From positions 1 to 64,000 of the forward strand of contig SKCR01034799.1 of the NCBI GenBank assembly GCA_019454045.1: a stretch of DNA of 64,000 nucleotides. The letters are read 5' to 3'. Shown here piece by piece: positions 1 through 11,007 of this stretch. This DNA is from Zanthoxylum bungeanum. Taxonomy: Eukaryota > Streptophyta > Magnoliopsida > Sapindales > Rutaceae. Position numbers and translations under genes: made by a program. The notes below the pieces were generated by a model. The model was not told where the DNA came from. It worked only from the letters and a program-made list of their open reading frames with translations, and did not search any database. The first letter of the stretch is position 1; each line of letters starts with the position of its first letter.

Positions 1-22
1 TTCTTTCCGTAATTAATCCGAG

Positions 23-594
23 TAGGGGTGTTCGCGGTGCGGTTCGGGGCGGTTTTTTCGTTTTTTACTTCAAACTGCGCGGGTTGGCGGTTTGGGAAAT
101 TAGAAAACGAAACCGCAAATTTGATAAGGAAAACCGCGGCGGTTCGGGTTGGCGGTTTAGCGGTTTGGGCGGTTCGGGTCGGCGGTTTGGATTATAAATT
201 TTTTAAGAAAATTTTGTGTGTTTTCACATTATAATTGAAGAAAAAAATACATAATTTTCATTTATTCATTACATATTGTTATATGATCATTAAATATCTT
301 AATTTTCATAGTTAAAGAAGAAGAAAAATATAAAATAATTTGTACGCGTATAAATTAAAATAATATTTAATTTGTACGCGGGTCGGCGGTTTGGGTCGCG
401 GTTCGAGTCAAAATATGCGGTTTGGGCGGTTCGCGGTTTGACATGAGTCAAAACCGCACACCGACCCGAAATTTGCGGTTCGATTCGGTGCGGTTCAAAA
501 TCATTTTTAATATTTTTTCAAACCGCGCGGTTCGGTTCGGTGCGGTGCGGTTCGATGCGGTTCGCGGTTTGACCCGAAATTGTGTTCACCCCTA
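23..594. mobile_element. Non-autonomous hAT element (MITE-like)
   Basis: The sequence opens with TAGGGGTG at 23-30 and closes with its exact inverse CACCCCTA at 587-594. It is flanked by a perfect 8-bp direct repeat AATCCGAG at 15-22 and 595-602. An 8-bp target-site duplication with short TA(G)GGGTG-type ends is the signature of the hAT superfamily. The interior is low-complexity: many copies of GCGGTT/CGGTTCGGG motifs in both orientations at the two ends, around an AT-rich middle (about 225-380). There is no transposase; the open frame at 28-234 is just repeat read-through. The ends are directly visible; that it is mobilised by a hAT transposase is family knowledge. Confidence 0.9.
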
Positions 595-602
595 AATCCG
601 AG

Positions 603-2700
603 ATTAATTCTGTTCGAGTTATCAGTGAATTTTTAGGAAGCGACCCAAGAGATCATTGGATATGTTGGCAGTAAATCCGGTTGTCAGACTATCCGACACG
701 TGTGTACCGCGTACCACATTCTCACCGATTTACAAGAAATGGTTGGCTTCTAGCAAAGCACTGTGTCTTCCCAATTCTCCAGAAATATTCAACGAAGAAT
801 ATATAATCTATATCAGCCATAGTATACTATGTATTATGTATTACGATCCAGTATCAGATGTCACATGCTAGGCCTGAGGCTGGAATTGTGTCTGCCGCGT
901 ACGAAGCATATATCGGATCACTAGCAACTAGTCTATTTAATCGGATAATCATGACCTACTCATGCTATCCCGATAGCTGCAGCATATTAGAGTACTAGTT
1001 CTGTATCCCTGCGTGATCATCTTCTCCATATGACTGAAGTGATACTTCCATCTTGACATCACACCCAATACACTACGATTCTTAGTAAACCTAGAAGAGG
1101 CGTACACAGAACCTGTTAAAGCCCCGGACGACCAAAACCAAAGCGTACTGATTGTCGCAAGTATTAGCGATGCAAGTCTCAGGTTAAGACCATATACACC
1201 TACCCTGATGCGGATTCCCATGGACACATAGTCATACTACCAATGGGATTCCGATGGGTCTATCCAGAACGAAGATGTTCCCAGTCCAACGGCTAACAAA
1301 ACCTCCTATCACACTTGCATAAGTATCTTATACTTAAATATATGAGAATTATGTCGTTAAGCTTCCATAACGCGCACAAGTGTAATACTAGTTTATCCCA
1401 CATTATTGATGTCCAGTCTCGATAATACTACGACCAGAGATATTTAATGATTAAACCGTTCGTGGATTAATATTGTCTCATATCTTATTAATCCGGAACT
1501 AATCATAAGGACTTTTATCATTTATATATTCAAGTAATCCAATTACAAAATGACAAAATAACAATTTCATTTGTCACATAGTTAATTTGTACAAAAACCA
1601 CAATGTCTTTTACAAATAGTGATGCTATGGGTCATAATTGTCCAACAAGGGATCCACTTTTGATATTTCAAATATAAAATAATTTTTACTTTTTATAAAA
1701 TATAGATTATAATTATTTCCTAGTCAATATATTTCATAATTATCAGGTATTAATTATATCAACATATGTAATCCATCATGTCGATAATTAGTCCTGCCAA
1801 GGTACTAAATATGACAAAACATATAAAATCAGCCATAAAAACGGTGATAACATTTATTTATAACAAGTCCAGTTAGGTACTCAATTATGTCAAATATATA
1901 AAACCAGCCATATAGGCGGAACCGTATTGTCTATAATTAATCCAGATCTTTAATAGTTCATTCTCTCTCATTTATGAGATTCAAATATTACCTGTGTCAA
2001 TCGGGGATTGTCTATAGTTAGTTAAGAGTCCATAATAAACTAGAAAGAATATGAATTTTATTTGGGAAATAATCATAATTTATAAAATATAATATAAATA
2101 AAAATCACATATATTTTCATACCAAATGTTTCACCTTTTACCCTAACATGATACAAATTTATAGAATAAGATAAAATAAAAACACTCATGATTTTATTAA
2201 TAAAAGAAAAAGAAATTACAAAAAAAATAAAATCAAATAAATACACACGATAATTACCCTAAATCTCCCGAAAAGGGAAAATGTAATAATACATCCGGAC
2301 TGGGGTTGAGCTCTCCATTTTCTCCCTTCATCCCCATTGAGGTGCCGAGCACCACCTTTTATAGGAGGCCTCTGTACCAAATGACAAATGCAATTGTATT
2401 CTCAAATGCAATGCATTTGCAATGCATTGTTGCTTTGCTGTCAAACAATGCAAGAATGCATTGCATTATTTTCTTTTATAATATAATATATTATATTGTA
2501 TATAAAAAAAATATTGGTGGCCCCCAAAAATATTTTATATATAATATTATATATATAAAATATCGGAGGGACCTCCTAAATATATTTTTATAATAATAAT
2601 AATACAATATATGTGTAGCTAAATACATCATAAGCTTATTTTATTGTCAATCTAAACACGATTAATATTTTTCAAGTCTGATTTGAACCTAACTATCACA
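603..2700 (-). mobile_element. Degenerate LTR-retrotransposon sequence, probably LTR-derived
   Basis: No gene is visible in about 2 kb. Composition and layout resemble a long plant LTR read on the minus strand: a TATA-like TATAAAAGG (complement of 2355-2363), AT-rich internal blocks and no reading frame above about 95 codons. Its 3' flank (from about 2290) is related to sequence near 63140-63770. I could not define both ends; the left end may lie before the window, since the hAT element at 23-594 is inserted close by. The stretch CCCTAACA at 2141-2148 could be an LTR edge but no matching target duplication was found. Confidence 0.35.
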
Positions 2701-2819
2701 CTCTTTTGGGTTTCCTGAAACCTGAAATTCAGAGTTCATATTCATTTTTCATTTTGAACTTCCAAAACAGTATTTTGCCTACACAATATATATAAAAAAA
2801 AACAATAAGAAAATATAAA

Positions 2820-2950
2820 ATATAAATTTAATTGTTATTTCACAAATGTGCTAAATTAAGGGGATTAATGAAACTATAAGTATAAAATGATTATTATTTT
2901 TTGAATAAATATGTATTTTTTAGTATTCATCAATGAATCATTGAGATGAA
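2820..2950. repeat. Dispersed repeat, copy 1 (partner near 63650-63770)
   Basis: About 130 bp here is nearly identical to 63650-63770 in the same orientation. Both contain TTATTTCACAAATGTGCTAA followed by a run on ATTAAGGGGATTAATGAAAC. Weaker similarity extends left to about 2290, where the phrase ATCCGGACTG also occurs near 63152, each followed by a TATA-like motif. This marks both places as remnants of one transposon family, probably the ends of LTR elements. No coding content. Confidence 0.7.
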
Positions 2951-3343
2951 TAGTAAAATCGTACATCAAAAGAGTAGTAAATGATAGAATTTGAAATTCA
3001 GGTTGATTCAAAAGCCACATCATTAAATCCAATCATGGCCTATAACCCAATCCAATGAATCCATTTTTTACAATCCAATTCAAGTGCAACTTCACACACT
3101 ATGTTTTCAGTCACTCAATTAGACAACATAATAAGGCAACTTAGATCACGTCCATTAACCAAAATATGCACCTAAAATTAGACAACATAATAACTAATAT
3201 GCACCTTCATTAGTTGAGTTCATACCCAGTTTAACACAGTAAAAATTCAATAAAATCGCAGCTTAGTGAAGATGAGCAGATCTGATCAAAATTGAAAAAA
3301 TCAAACAGTTATAAGCTTATATGTGCCATTTGCGGACATCGAT
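2951..3343. other. Intergenic, nothing recognised
   Basis: AT-rich sequence without a supported gene. It ends exactly at the left edge of the copia element. The last 24 bases read on the minus strand would extend the interrupted frame at 7599-7882 by about eight codons before a stop. Confidence 0.6.
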
Positions 3344-3771
3344 TGTTGTGATTCTCTGATCACTGAAGAATGTTTTGAGGAAAAATAAATACCCTATATT
3401 ATTACTTAAATAGAAATTACAAGTATTACAAAATTTATAAAAAAACATCACACACTAACTACATTCTCTAAGTTTTCTTACTTTTCTTACTTGGAGCTTG
3501 CACTCTAAGCTCTCTTACTTGAACCTTCTTGTTGGGGATAATTTGAGCTCTCAAATGAGCTCCCAATTTATAGTGAAACTCAAGCTCACTATTACAACAA
3601 ACTAATAAATGCACCGAAAGCAAACTTGAAGTTTTACTCCAAAAAATTTAATAAAGGAGATCATCCACCTAAAGTAGGTTTGGTGATTTACACCATTGTC
3701 AAAATGTAGTAATTTACTTTTGACAATGGTAATCATACTTTTGACAATGGGGATGCAAGTCGGATTCTATA
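3344..3771 (-). repeat. 3' LTR of the copia element
   Basis: 428 bp, closely similar to 7197-7598. It differs mainly by small substitutions and an extra roughly 26-bp piece near 3735-3760, caused by local duplication of CTTTTGACAATGG. A TATA-like motif CTATAAATTGG lies on the minus strand opposite about 3565-3575. Confidence 0.9.
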
Positions 3772-3786
3772 ATTCTCCCCCTCCAA
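3772..3786 (-). other. Polypurine tract of the copia element
   Basis: The minus strand reads TTGGAGGGGGAGAAT immediately before the 3' LTR. This is the expected position and composition for plus-strand DNA priming in LTR retrotransposons. Confidence 0.8.
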
Positions 3787-4170
3787 CTGTATCTGAAACG
3801 ATTGTCTTCTGACAGCTATCCCGGCTATATCTCTGTATAGCTTTGGCTTGTCCCGATCGATTGTGTCTCTAATAGTACTCTTCTGATGTGTCTCTGCACA
3901 ACACAGTTTGGTGCCATGTTTTTTTTACCCATTTATTCCTCAGTGCCTTGGCCCATTTTCAACATCAAGGAGAATATATTCGGATCCCAGATATCTGGTT
4001 GATGGAATCCTGCCTCGTTGAAATCTTATTGTCTGAGGTCCACAGGTTTCAGAAGGTTTGTCATCATTCGAATATGTGGATGATCCTGTAGCTTCTAATG
4101 GAGCAGGTTGCAGCTCTCTCTGCTTAATAATCTCTTATGTAGCTCCTGATGGAGCGAGACATGTCTCCTC

Positions 4171-4994
4171 CTACTTGACATCCTTATCTGTCTCCTCTAG
4201 TTCTGCTTCTGGAATTTCATCGTGCACCATATTTGTGGTCAATTGTGCTGGTGCTAGGTGTGGATTTTTGTTGGCACTGGAATTGGAAGACATCTTGGGC
4301 TTTTTAATGTCTTCAATTGTCAGGTCTTCAAGAAACTCTACATTCTGGCTTCTAATGACCATCTTTTCCTTCGGATCCCATAGTATGTATCCAAATTCTT
4401 CATCTCCATAGCCTATGAATATACATGGAGTTGTCATTACTTCGAGTTCCTGCTTGAGCTCATTGGATACATCTGCAATGGCTAAATAGCCTCATATTCT
4501 AAGGTTAGAGTATTATGGATTCTTATCAGACCACACTTTCTCCGAAATCTCAAAATTCAACGATACAGATGGTGATCTGTTGATCAAGTAACAGACGATA
4601 TGAACAACTTCTTCCCAGAATGACTTTGGCTGTTTAGCCATACTGATCATGCTTTGACTTTCCCAATAATGATGCGGTTCATTTTTTCAACTACACCATT
4701 ATGTTGTGGGATAAGTGGAACAATTCTCTCATATCGAATGACGTGTCTCCTGCAGTAGGCATCAAACTCCCTAGAACTATACTCGCCTCCATCGTCTGTA
4801 TGGAGGCACTTCAGCTTCTTCCCTATTTCACACTCTATCATGATGTGGAATAGTTTGAACAGATCTATGACATGATCCTTTATCTTCAGGAAATACACAT
4901 AGAATTTCCGAGAAGCATCATCAATGAAATTCAGAAAATATTTATTACTGCCTAGTGAATCAACCTCCAAGGGACCACAAACATCAGAGTTCAC
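4171..4994 (-). pseudogene. Copia integrase and integrase-RT linker, broken
   Basis: The segment 4647-4994 reads as the integrase core: SDVCGP (first catalytic Asp region), FIDDASRKFYVYFLK, LHTDDGGEY (second Asp) and QHNGVVEKMNR (Glu). The DDE triad therefore appears present. Downstream at 4171-4437 the sequence TPCIFIGYGDEEFGYILWDP and RSQNVEFLED matches the conserved copia linker between integrase and reverse transcriptase. The two pieces are in different frames, with a stop and frameshift around 4440-4646. The zinc-binding part upstream (about 5000-5600) is too decayed to follow. Not functional. Confidence 0.88.
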
Positions 4995-5640
4995 CAGATT
5001 GAGTAATTATGATCTTCTCTTTAAAGACAAATTAAACGAGACTCTGTATTGCTTACCAAACAAATAATGGTTGTAAATACCTGGTGTAACATCCATGGTA
5101 AGATCTTTCTTAGTCAGGGTATACAACCATCTCTCACTAATGTGACCAAGTTTCTAGTTCTACAGATTTTGAGAAACCTCTTTTTCAGCTACATTGTGGC
5201 TGTCTGCATGAACCTTCACATGAGTCTTGTATAATGTGCCGCAAACATGTCCTCGGGCGCAACCATGACACATTTTGTCATTCTCCATGTGCAATTTCTG
5301 AAGTGACTGTCATAGCCCTGTTTGTCAAGATCTATCACTGAGAGTACATTTAGCCAAAGTTATGGAACATACATGATATACTTCAATGTTAATGTACACC
5401 CGATATTTATCCGCAACTAAATATCACTCATTCCTACTATCCCAGAGGAACTGATATTTCCTATCTTCACTGAACCAAATTCTCATGCTTTGTATGTTAT
5501 GAATAAATCTCTGTGAGGAGTGTCGTGGTAGGATGCTGCAGTATCTACCACCCACTCAACATTTAGGCTGCGGTGTGAAGACATGTCCCTTCCTGCATAG
5601 AGCATATCACTACATCTCCTTGGAAAACTACTAGTGTCTC

Positions 5641-6251
5641 TCATTTGTTGTTCTTCGGCTGGTGATTGCCTTGGTCATGCTCTTGTTGTAGTTTTTGGAA
5701 ATTCTTCTTTAAGTGGCCTTGACAATGGTAGCTATTATAGGTAGACATCCTTCTATCTAAGGATCTACCTTTGGTTGTGCTTCTGCCTCTCTCTCTTTCT
5801 CTTCCCCGATGTCTTCCTTGAGTCTTCATGACGAAGGCTTTTCATGTTCTGAGCCAACATCTTTTCTTCTGGACTCTTCATTCGACATGACATCTTTTAT
5901 CATAGGCATGGTAAGTTTGTCTCCTGAAGCAGAATTACTGAGAGTAACCATCAATATCTCATAGCTATCATAAGAAGAACTAAGTAGTATGCGGGCCTGT
6001 ACTTTATCTCACAGCCGCATGTCTACTGCAGACAGCTGATTCACCAGGCTCTGGAACTCATTGGTGTATTATGCAACGAAATTTCCACTCTGTAGCTTCA
6101 AATTCACCAAACGCCTCATTAACAGGGCTTTATTCCAAGCTATCTTGGCCTGAAACATGTCTTCTAGTTTTATCCATATTTCGTAAGCATCTGTGTCATG
6201 TTTTACGTGGTGGAAGACACTATGGCTGATCCAGTGCCTAATCTGACCCAT
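5641..6251 (-). pseudogene. Copia gag (UBN2-type), broken
   Basis: On the minus strand, 6069-6251 reads ...EIWIKLEDMFQAKIAWNKALLMRRLVNLKLQSG. After a stop it continues in pieces such as NEFQSLVNQLSAVD and SNSASGDKLTMPMIKDVMSNEE. This is the typical copia gag (UBN2) order. At 5641-5829 there is an Arg-rich stretch followed by a degenerate zinc knuckle YHCQGHLKKNF, in which the first Cys is Tyr and a later Cys is Phe. Several in-frame stops show it is a relic. Confidence 0.85.
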
Positions 6252-6639
6252 AGTTCTATTGTTGAGTTTATTCTAGTCAATCTCTTTAACAGAATCTGGT
6301 CTCACTCCCTTCACATCGATCATATCAAATAGATTTTTACAGTGCAAATAATCTATCATCTGAGGTCTGTAGAGGGAGTAATTGGTTGTTGTCATCTTGA
6401 TCATCACACTAGAAAATGAATCTTACATTTCTATTTTAAGTTTAAAGTTTAAAATGAAAATAAGATAATATCGGGACTGATTTTCACAAATCGGAGGTCA
6501 CCGTTACGTCCAGAATGTTAAAAAATGATGGATTTGACTCTTCGTTGGTTCAAATCCGACTCAGGGGTCGATTATAAATTTATAAAATTTCTGAGGCTAA
6601 AATATAAATTTCAGAGACTTCAGGGAGCTCAATGAAATT

Positions 6640-6935
6640 TACCAGATATGTTGACATTTCTGACATGTGGCAGATGATGTGACTGTTGACTGGACCAGAA
6701 TTGATGATGTGGCAGATGACTGTGCTGGAAAATCTGACATTGCAGATGACTGTACCAGAAATACTGACATATTTGCTGACTGTATCGGATCTAATGACGT
6801 GGCACCTACGTGTCAGCTGACTCTATCAGAACTGTTGATGTGGTGATGACGTGTCTGATGACTATACCGGAACTAATGACGTGTCGCTGACGTAACTGAT
6901 GACTTTACCGGAACTACTGACGTGGCTGACACGTG
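6640..6935. repeat. Degenerate tandem repeat in the copia leader
   Basis: Roughly 30-45 bp imperfect units built from TGACTGTACCAGAA, CTGACATATG-like and GATGACGTGGC phrases repeat about seven times between the primer-binding side and gag. No coding content. It probably arose inside the element's untranslated leader. Confidence 0.7.
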
Positions 6936-7183
6936 TGTCGTCTTCAACCTCTGGAGCACGTGACGGCGTGCGTACGAGTGTGAGCGCATGAAGCTGCTTA
7001 TGCCTGGCATGTGCGTGCTCTTCCGGCCTCCATTTGGTTGTCGAAAAATATCACCGTGCTCGTCTCGACGTGAACAAGCTGATGGTATGCTCAAAATTGA
7101 TTTTTGAGAACTTTCCTGAAACCTGAATTTTTCACACCAAGTTACGTTCTTCACCTCCGATATCCCCAATATATAACCAAAGT

Positions 7184-7194
7184 TACTGATACCA
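7184..7194 (-). other. Primer-binding site of the copia element
   Basis: The minus strand reads TGGTATCAGTA two bases inside the 5' LTR. This matches the first nine bases of the plant copia primer site TGGTATCAGAGC, complementary to the 3' end of initiator tRNA-Met; the last positions have drifted. Confidence 0.9.
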
Positions 7195-7196
7195 TT

Positions 7197-7598
7197 TGTT
7201 ATGATTCTCTGATCATTGAAGAGTGTTTTGTGAGGAAAAAGAAATACTCTATATTACTACTTGAATAAAATTTATAAGTATTATAAAACATGTACAAAAA
7301 AATGTCACGCACTAACTATACTCTCTAAGCTCTCTTACTTTGAGCTTACACTCTAAGCTCTCTTACTTGGAGCTTCTTGTTGGGGATGATTTGAGCTCTC
7401 AAATGAGCTCCCAATTTATAGTGAAACTCAAGCTCACTATTACAACAAACTTATAAATGCACCTAAAGCAAACTTGAAGTTTTGCTCCAAAAAAATCAAC
7501 AAAGGAAATCCTCCACCTAAAGTAGGTTTGGTGGTTTGCACCATTTTAAAAATGTAGCAATTTACTTTTGACAATGGGGATGGAAGTTGGATTTTACA
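7197..7598 (-). repeat. 5' LTR of the copia element
   Basis: 402 bp, bounded by TG at 7197 and CA at 7597-7598 on the plus strand. It aligns along its whole length with 3344-3771 and sits directly beside the primer-binding site. Confidence 0.9.
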
Positions 7599-7882
7599 GT
7601 GATTCCTTTCTTGGAGTCCATCTCAATGAGAGGTGGAAGAATTAGATGGTGAGAGATGAATGCTCTATGATCATCGTATCCGATTATGTTATTATCGTTC
7701 TCAACATGACCTAAACCAAATGGGGACTGAGAATAGGCAGGCTCATGATTCTCATAACTGAAGATCTCAGGGGACTGCAAAAAATCTAATAGAATGTCGC
7801 TGTGGTCGCCGGAGAAATCTTCAGCGGCATTGAAGTTAGAGTATGATCTATATTTGGAGTACTCAACATCGTTATTGAACAT
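7599..7882 (-). pseudogene. Unidentified reading frame interrupted by the copia element
   Basis: From an ATG at 7882 the minus strand is open for about 94 codons (starting MFNNDVEYSKYRS, with PPLIEMDSKKGI near the end) and runs straight into the 5' LTR. If the element and one flanking pentamer are ignored, the frame continues past 3343 for about eight codons (DVRKWHI) to a stop. The composition is acidic, Asp/Ser/His-rich and looks protein-like rather than random, but I recognise no family. It could be the first exon of a lost gene or chance. No other exon was found. Confidence 0.35.
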
Positions 7883-8300
7883 ACAATTATTTAAGTTTTG
7901 GTTTTGGATTTGCTATTCTTAATCCATGCTAAGCGCATCAAATGACGACTTGTTATGTGTTTCAATTATGTGTTGGTAGGAAATTGATATGATTTTGAAC
8001 TCGAGTTGAGGGAGGTTTTTGCAAACCAAAAAATATTAATTTATTAGTAGCAAATCAATAGCCATTGGAACATTAAATAAAACTCGGGAAAGAATTTAAT
8101 TTTCACTCCCGAATCAATGAGAGCAATTCAAAGCTCCCAGGATAAATATGATAGCTTTAAATGCCTTATCTTTTATATATAATAATAGATATTTATGTAA
8201 GCCCTAATACATTTTAACTATTCATCTCCCATTTGGGCACTGAGTTTTGAAAATACTTATTTTAATTTTAAATACACACTAAATATTAGTTTCTCTTTGG
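7883..8300. other. Intergenic, nothing recognised
   Basis: AT-rich sequence between the interrupted frame and the start of the GTGACTGAGG repeat array. It may include the 5' flank of that frame. No gene, RNA or transposon end was seen. Confidence 0.6.
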
Positions 8301-8319
8301 TTTTTTGTGAGCGGATGAA

Positions 8320-8502
8320 GCCATTTATAGTCACATTGTGACTGTGCTTAAATAAATATACATTTAGATACACACCCAATTGACAATAATTTTTTGATTG
8401 TAGTAAAAAATATAATCACAATGTGATTGAGGTCATGAATGTGACTGTGTTCAATGTGCTTGAGGGTCATGAATGTGACTGAGGGTTGACAATGTGACTG
8501 AG
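8320..8502. repeat. Left part of the TGTGACTGAGGTCAC repeat array
   Basis: Imperfect copies of TCACATTGTGACTG, GGGTTGACAATGTGACTG and AGGTCA(C/T) lie up to the solo LTR. The same motifs resume on the other side of the LTR at 11008, so this was one array before insertion. Confidence 0.75.
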
Positions 8503-8507
8503 GTCAC

Positions 8508-11007
8508 TGTTGGGGTTTTGGGCGATGGGAGCAGCGGAAGCGCGAGTTCGGGCGAAATCGTATTTTAAAACATTTTCAAAATGCCAAATAAATTATTCAA
8601 TATCGAATATGAATAATATACTCATATTACCTAAACCAATTTATTTAATATCTTATATTAATATAAATATAGTTGAAAACTCGCGAAATTTTTACGAAAA
8701 TCGATTTTCGCAAAATTGACTAAAACTAGTTTTTGACCGAACCGACTACCCGACACTTATGGAAACTGACTAGGTCAGATCCAATAGTGTCAGGGCAGTT
8801 CATGGGCTGCCTAAACAGAGACAGAATCATTGTTTTCACAGCCGTCACCCGGTTGGCTCAAAATCCACCTGGTAACGCCGTTTTTGGCCGTTTTCGCTTA
8901 TTTCAAGTCGAAAACACTTTCCGGCAATTGTGCCAACTCCCAAAATACATCCATTACATTCGTAGGACATCAAAAATACCACCGAATTTTCAGTTTGGGC
9001 ATATCTGATCTGCATACCAAAATTCATCAAAATTCATGCTTTAATTCCAATTTTCACCAAGATAAATCTAATTAATCAAACACCAATCCAAAGTCACCAC
9101 AAATGAAGAACTCTAGAACAATTCTAGGCTATTTAGAGTGGATCAATAACTCTAGAATGGCAACATATTGTCCAACAACAATTTGAACAAAATTGGATGT
9201 AAATTACACTAATTTCATCCAAAATAACACTTCACACATGCTTAATCCTCCAATTCCAACTACCAAACACAAAAGTCCCAAATTTGAATAAGTAAAGAAA
9301 CCCTAGACATGTTCTAGGAACACAAGAACAATTAAAATAATTTTCTAAGCTCAATGATGAATCAGATTACCTTTAATCTCCATGAATCCTTAAGCCTTTT
9401 CTTGTTTTCCTTCACTTTTTCTTCTTGTTTCATCAAACAAAATTTGGGTCACTTTCTTTGGTAAGAGTCGGCCATGAGAGAAGCTTGGAGAATAAAGAAA
9501 ACAACTTTTCTTTCTTAATTTTTCAACCAAAAAAACGTGAGGGAGAGAAGTGTATTAAATATATATGGCCAACACCACCTTTTTGAAAAAGAAAACAATT
9601 TCCTTTTATAAATTCCAAAAGTCGCGTGAGTGTATGCAATATTTGGTCAACTTATTATTCAAAATAATAATTAAATAAAGCTTTGGTAAATATGCACACA
9701 CATGGCACAAATAATAACCATATATATTACTAGTAATATATATTTGATAATAATCAACTTTACACATGTAAAGTTAATAATAATTATAATTCATTACTTT
9801 AATGAATTTAATAATAACTTACTTTACATGTGTCAACATACAATATGTTAATGATATGTATCTAATCTAATTATGTATCTAATACAAATACACATTAATT
9901 ATTATCAGACAAAATTCCCTAAAGCATGTGTTATCGTTTAACGATTAAACGATCCGAATTAACTCACTTAATCCGGTGAAGTATTATGAACAATCCATAT
10001 TATTCATATCGAGTTGCCCAAGTGCTCAACGAGTACACTTCATATTGTGGAACTCTCTAAGTTTAGGTTTATCCATCACGAAATCCAATTTCGTGTCCAT
10101 AATCCACTCACTCATGGATTATGACGACCACATATAATCTCGCTAAACTATACAAGTCGAGGTCACTGCATACGTATAATCCCTCTGTCACAGGTTATCC
10201 GTATTATACCTGGGATATAGATGAAAACGTCAAATCCGTTCGGTATAATACAGTCGACTTTCAATTTACGATAACAAAATAACACTCGGAACTGGTTTCC
10301 GATGTTATACCACAGCCATAGATTTACTAGATCGTAAACATGTGAGGATGCATATGCCCTGTACACAGGACTGACGGATCCTGTCTTGATACGCACTGTA
10401 TATCATGAGCATTAGTCCACACCCAACGAACATGCAGAGGTCTGATCATGAATTGATCGTTGACGTGACTGCCATCAAAGTGTGGATGATAACTCATATA
10501 TCCCATTGTGGTATCTCAAGTCGAAGGACCACTATGCTCGCTCAACTCGAGAAGGTTCCTATTGACGTTGGTGTACCATATATTAGGAAACCTTCAGTGA
10601 GTCATTCAGTGTCTTATCAAATAAACACCTACATGTCTATACGAGTCTCCAGAGACTCATGGTTCACTGGGATAAACCATCAGACCAAGTCACGATATAC
10701 GACATGTACTGGTCTCAGCGGATTTTACTAACCGACCCGTATTAGTAAATCTTGACCAAGAACTTTATTTAAGGATATACAACTAATAGCGCGTTTCCCA
10801 ATGTCAATTACAAACTGCGTTGTAATTGCGCATTCAGTTTCAATCTAATCGTAATAAGATATTCAATCTCAATTAGATCGAATAAATGTATAAAAGACAA
10901 GGGTGCTACCATTAAATTAGTAATTATTATGGAAAATAGAATTGCTCGTATTTATGAATCGGACATAAATACGATCCAGATTTACACTCGGAGCACCAAC
11001 CCTAACA
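8508..11007 (-). mobile_element. Solo LTR, 2500 bp (family A, copy 1)
   Basis: The segment starts TGTTGGGG (8508) and ends CCCTAACA (11007), and is flanked by a perfect 5-bp duplication GTCAC at 8503-8507 and 11008-11012. There is no second LTR, primer site or internal domain, so it is what remains after recombination between two LTRs. Read on the minus strand it is homologous to 47726-50211. Both begin TG..GTTGGTGCT and end ACCCCAACA or CCCCAACA, and share blocks such as GTTCGTTGGGTGTGGAC, AGACATGT and GGATCCGTC. No open frames of substance. Confidence 0.92.

Larger units (their letters stand above)
3344..7598 (-). mobile_element. Degenerate Ty1/copia LTR retrotransposon lacking RT/RNase H
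   Basis: Two similar LTRs bound the element, each starting TGTT and ending in A on the plus strand. Read on the minus strand the order is LTR (7197-7598), primer-binding site, leader repeats, gag, integrase, a short linker, polypurine tract, LTR (3344-3771). This gag-integrase order is that of Ty1/copia. Gag carries UBN2-type sequence and integrase keeps SDVCGP, HTDDGGEY and NGVVEKMNR. The reverse transcriptase and RNase H that should follow are missing: the frame reaches a pre-RT motif like STRYLGSEYILL (about 3960-4000), then only about 200 bp remain before the polypurine tract. Total length 4255 bp. Stops and frameshifts throughout make it non-autonomous. The flanking pentamers TCGAT (3339-3343) and GTGAT (7599-7603) match only in part, so the target duplication has decayed or a flank has changed. 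Confidence 0.9.

Noticed and set aside
949..1227. Minus-strand 92-codon open frame as a gene
   Set aside because: It lies in LTR-like non-coding sequence, shows no recognisable protein pattern, and has no splice or promoter context.
10163..10731. Open frames of 77 and 108 codons on the two strands
   Set aside because: They lie within the solo LTR 8508-11007, are not conserved as frames in its partner at 47726-50211, and have no protein signature.
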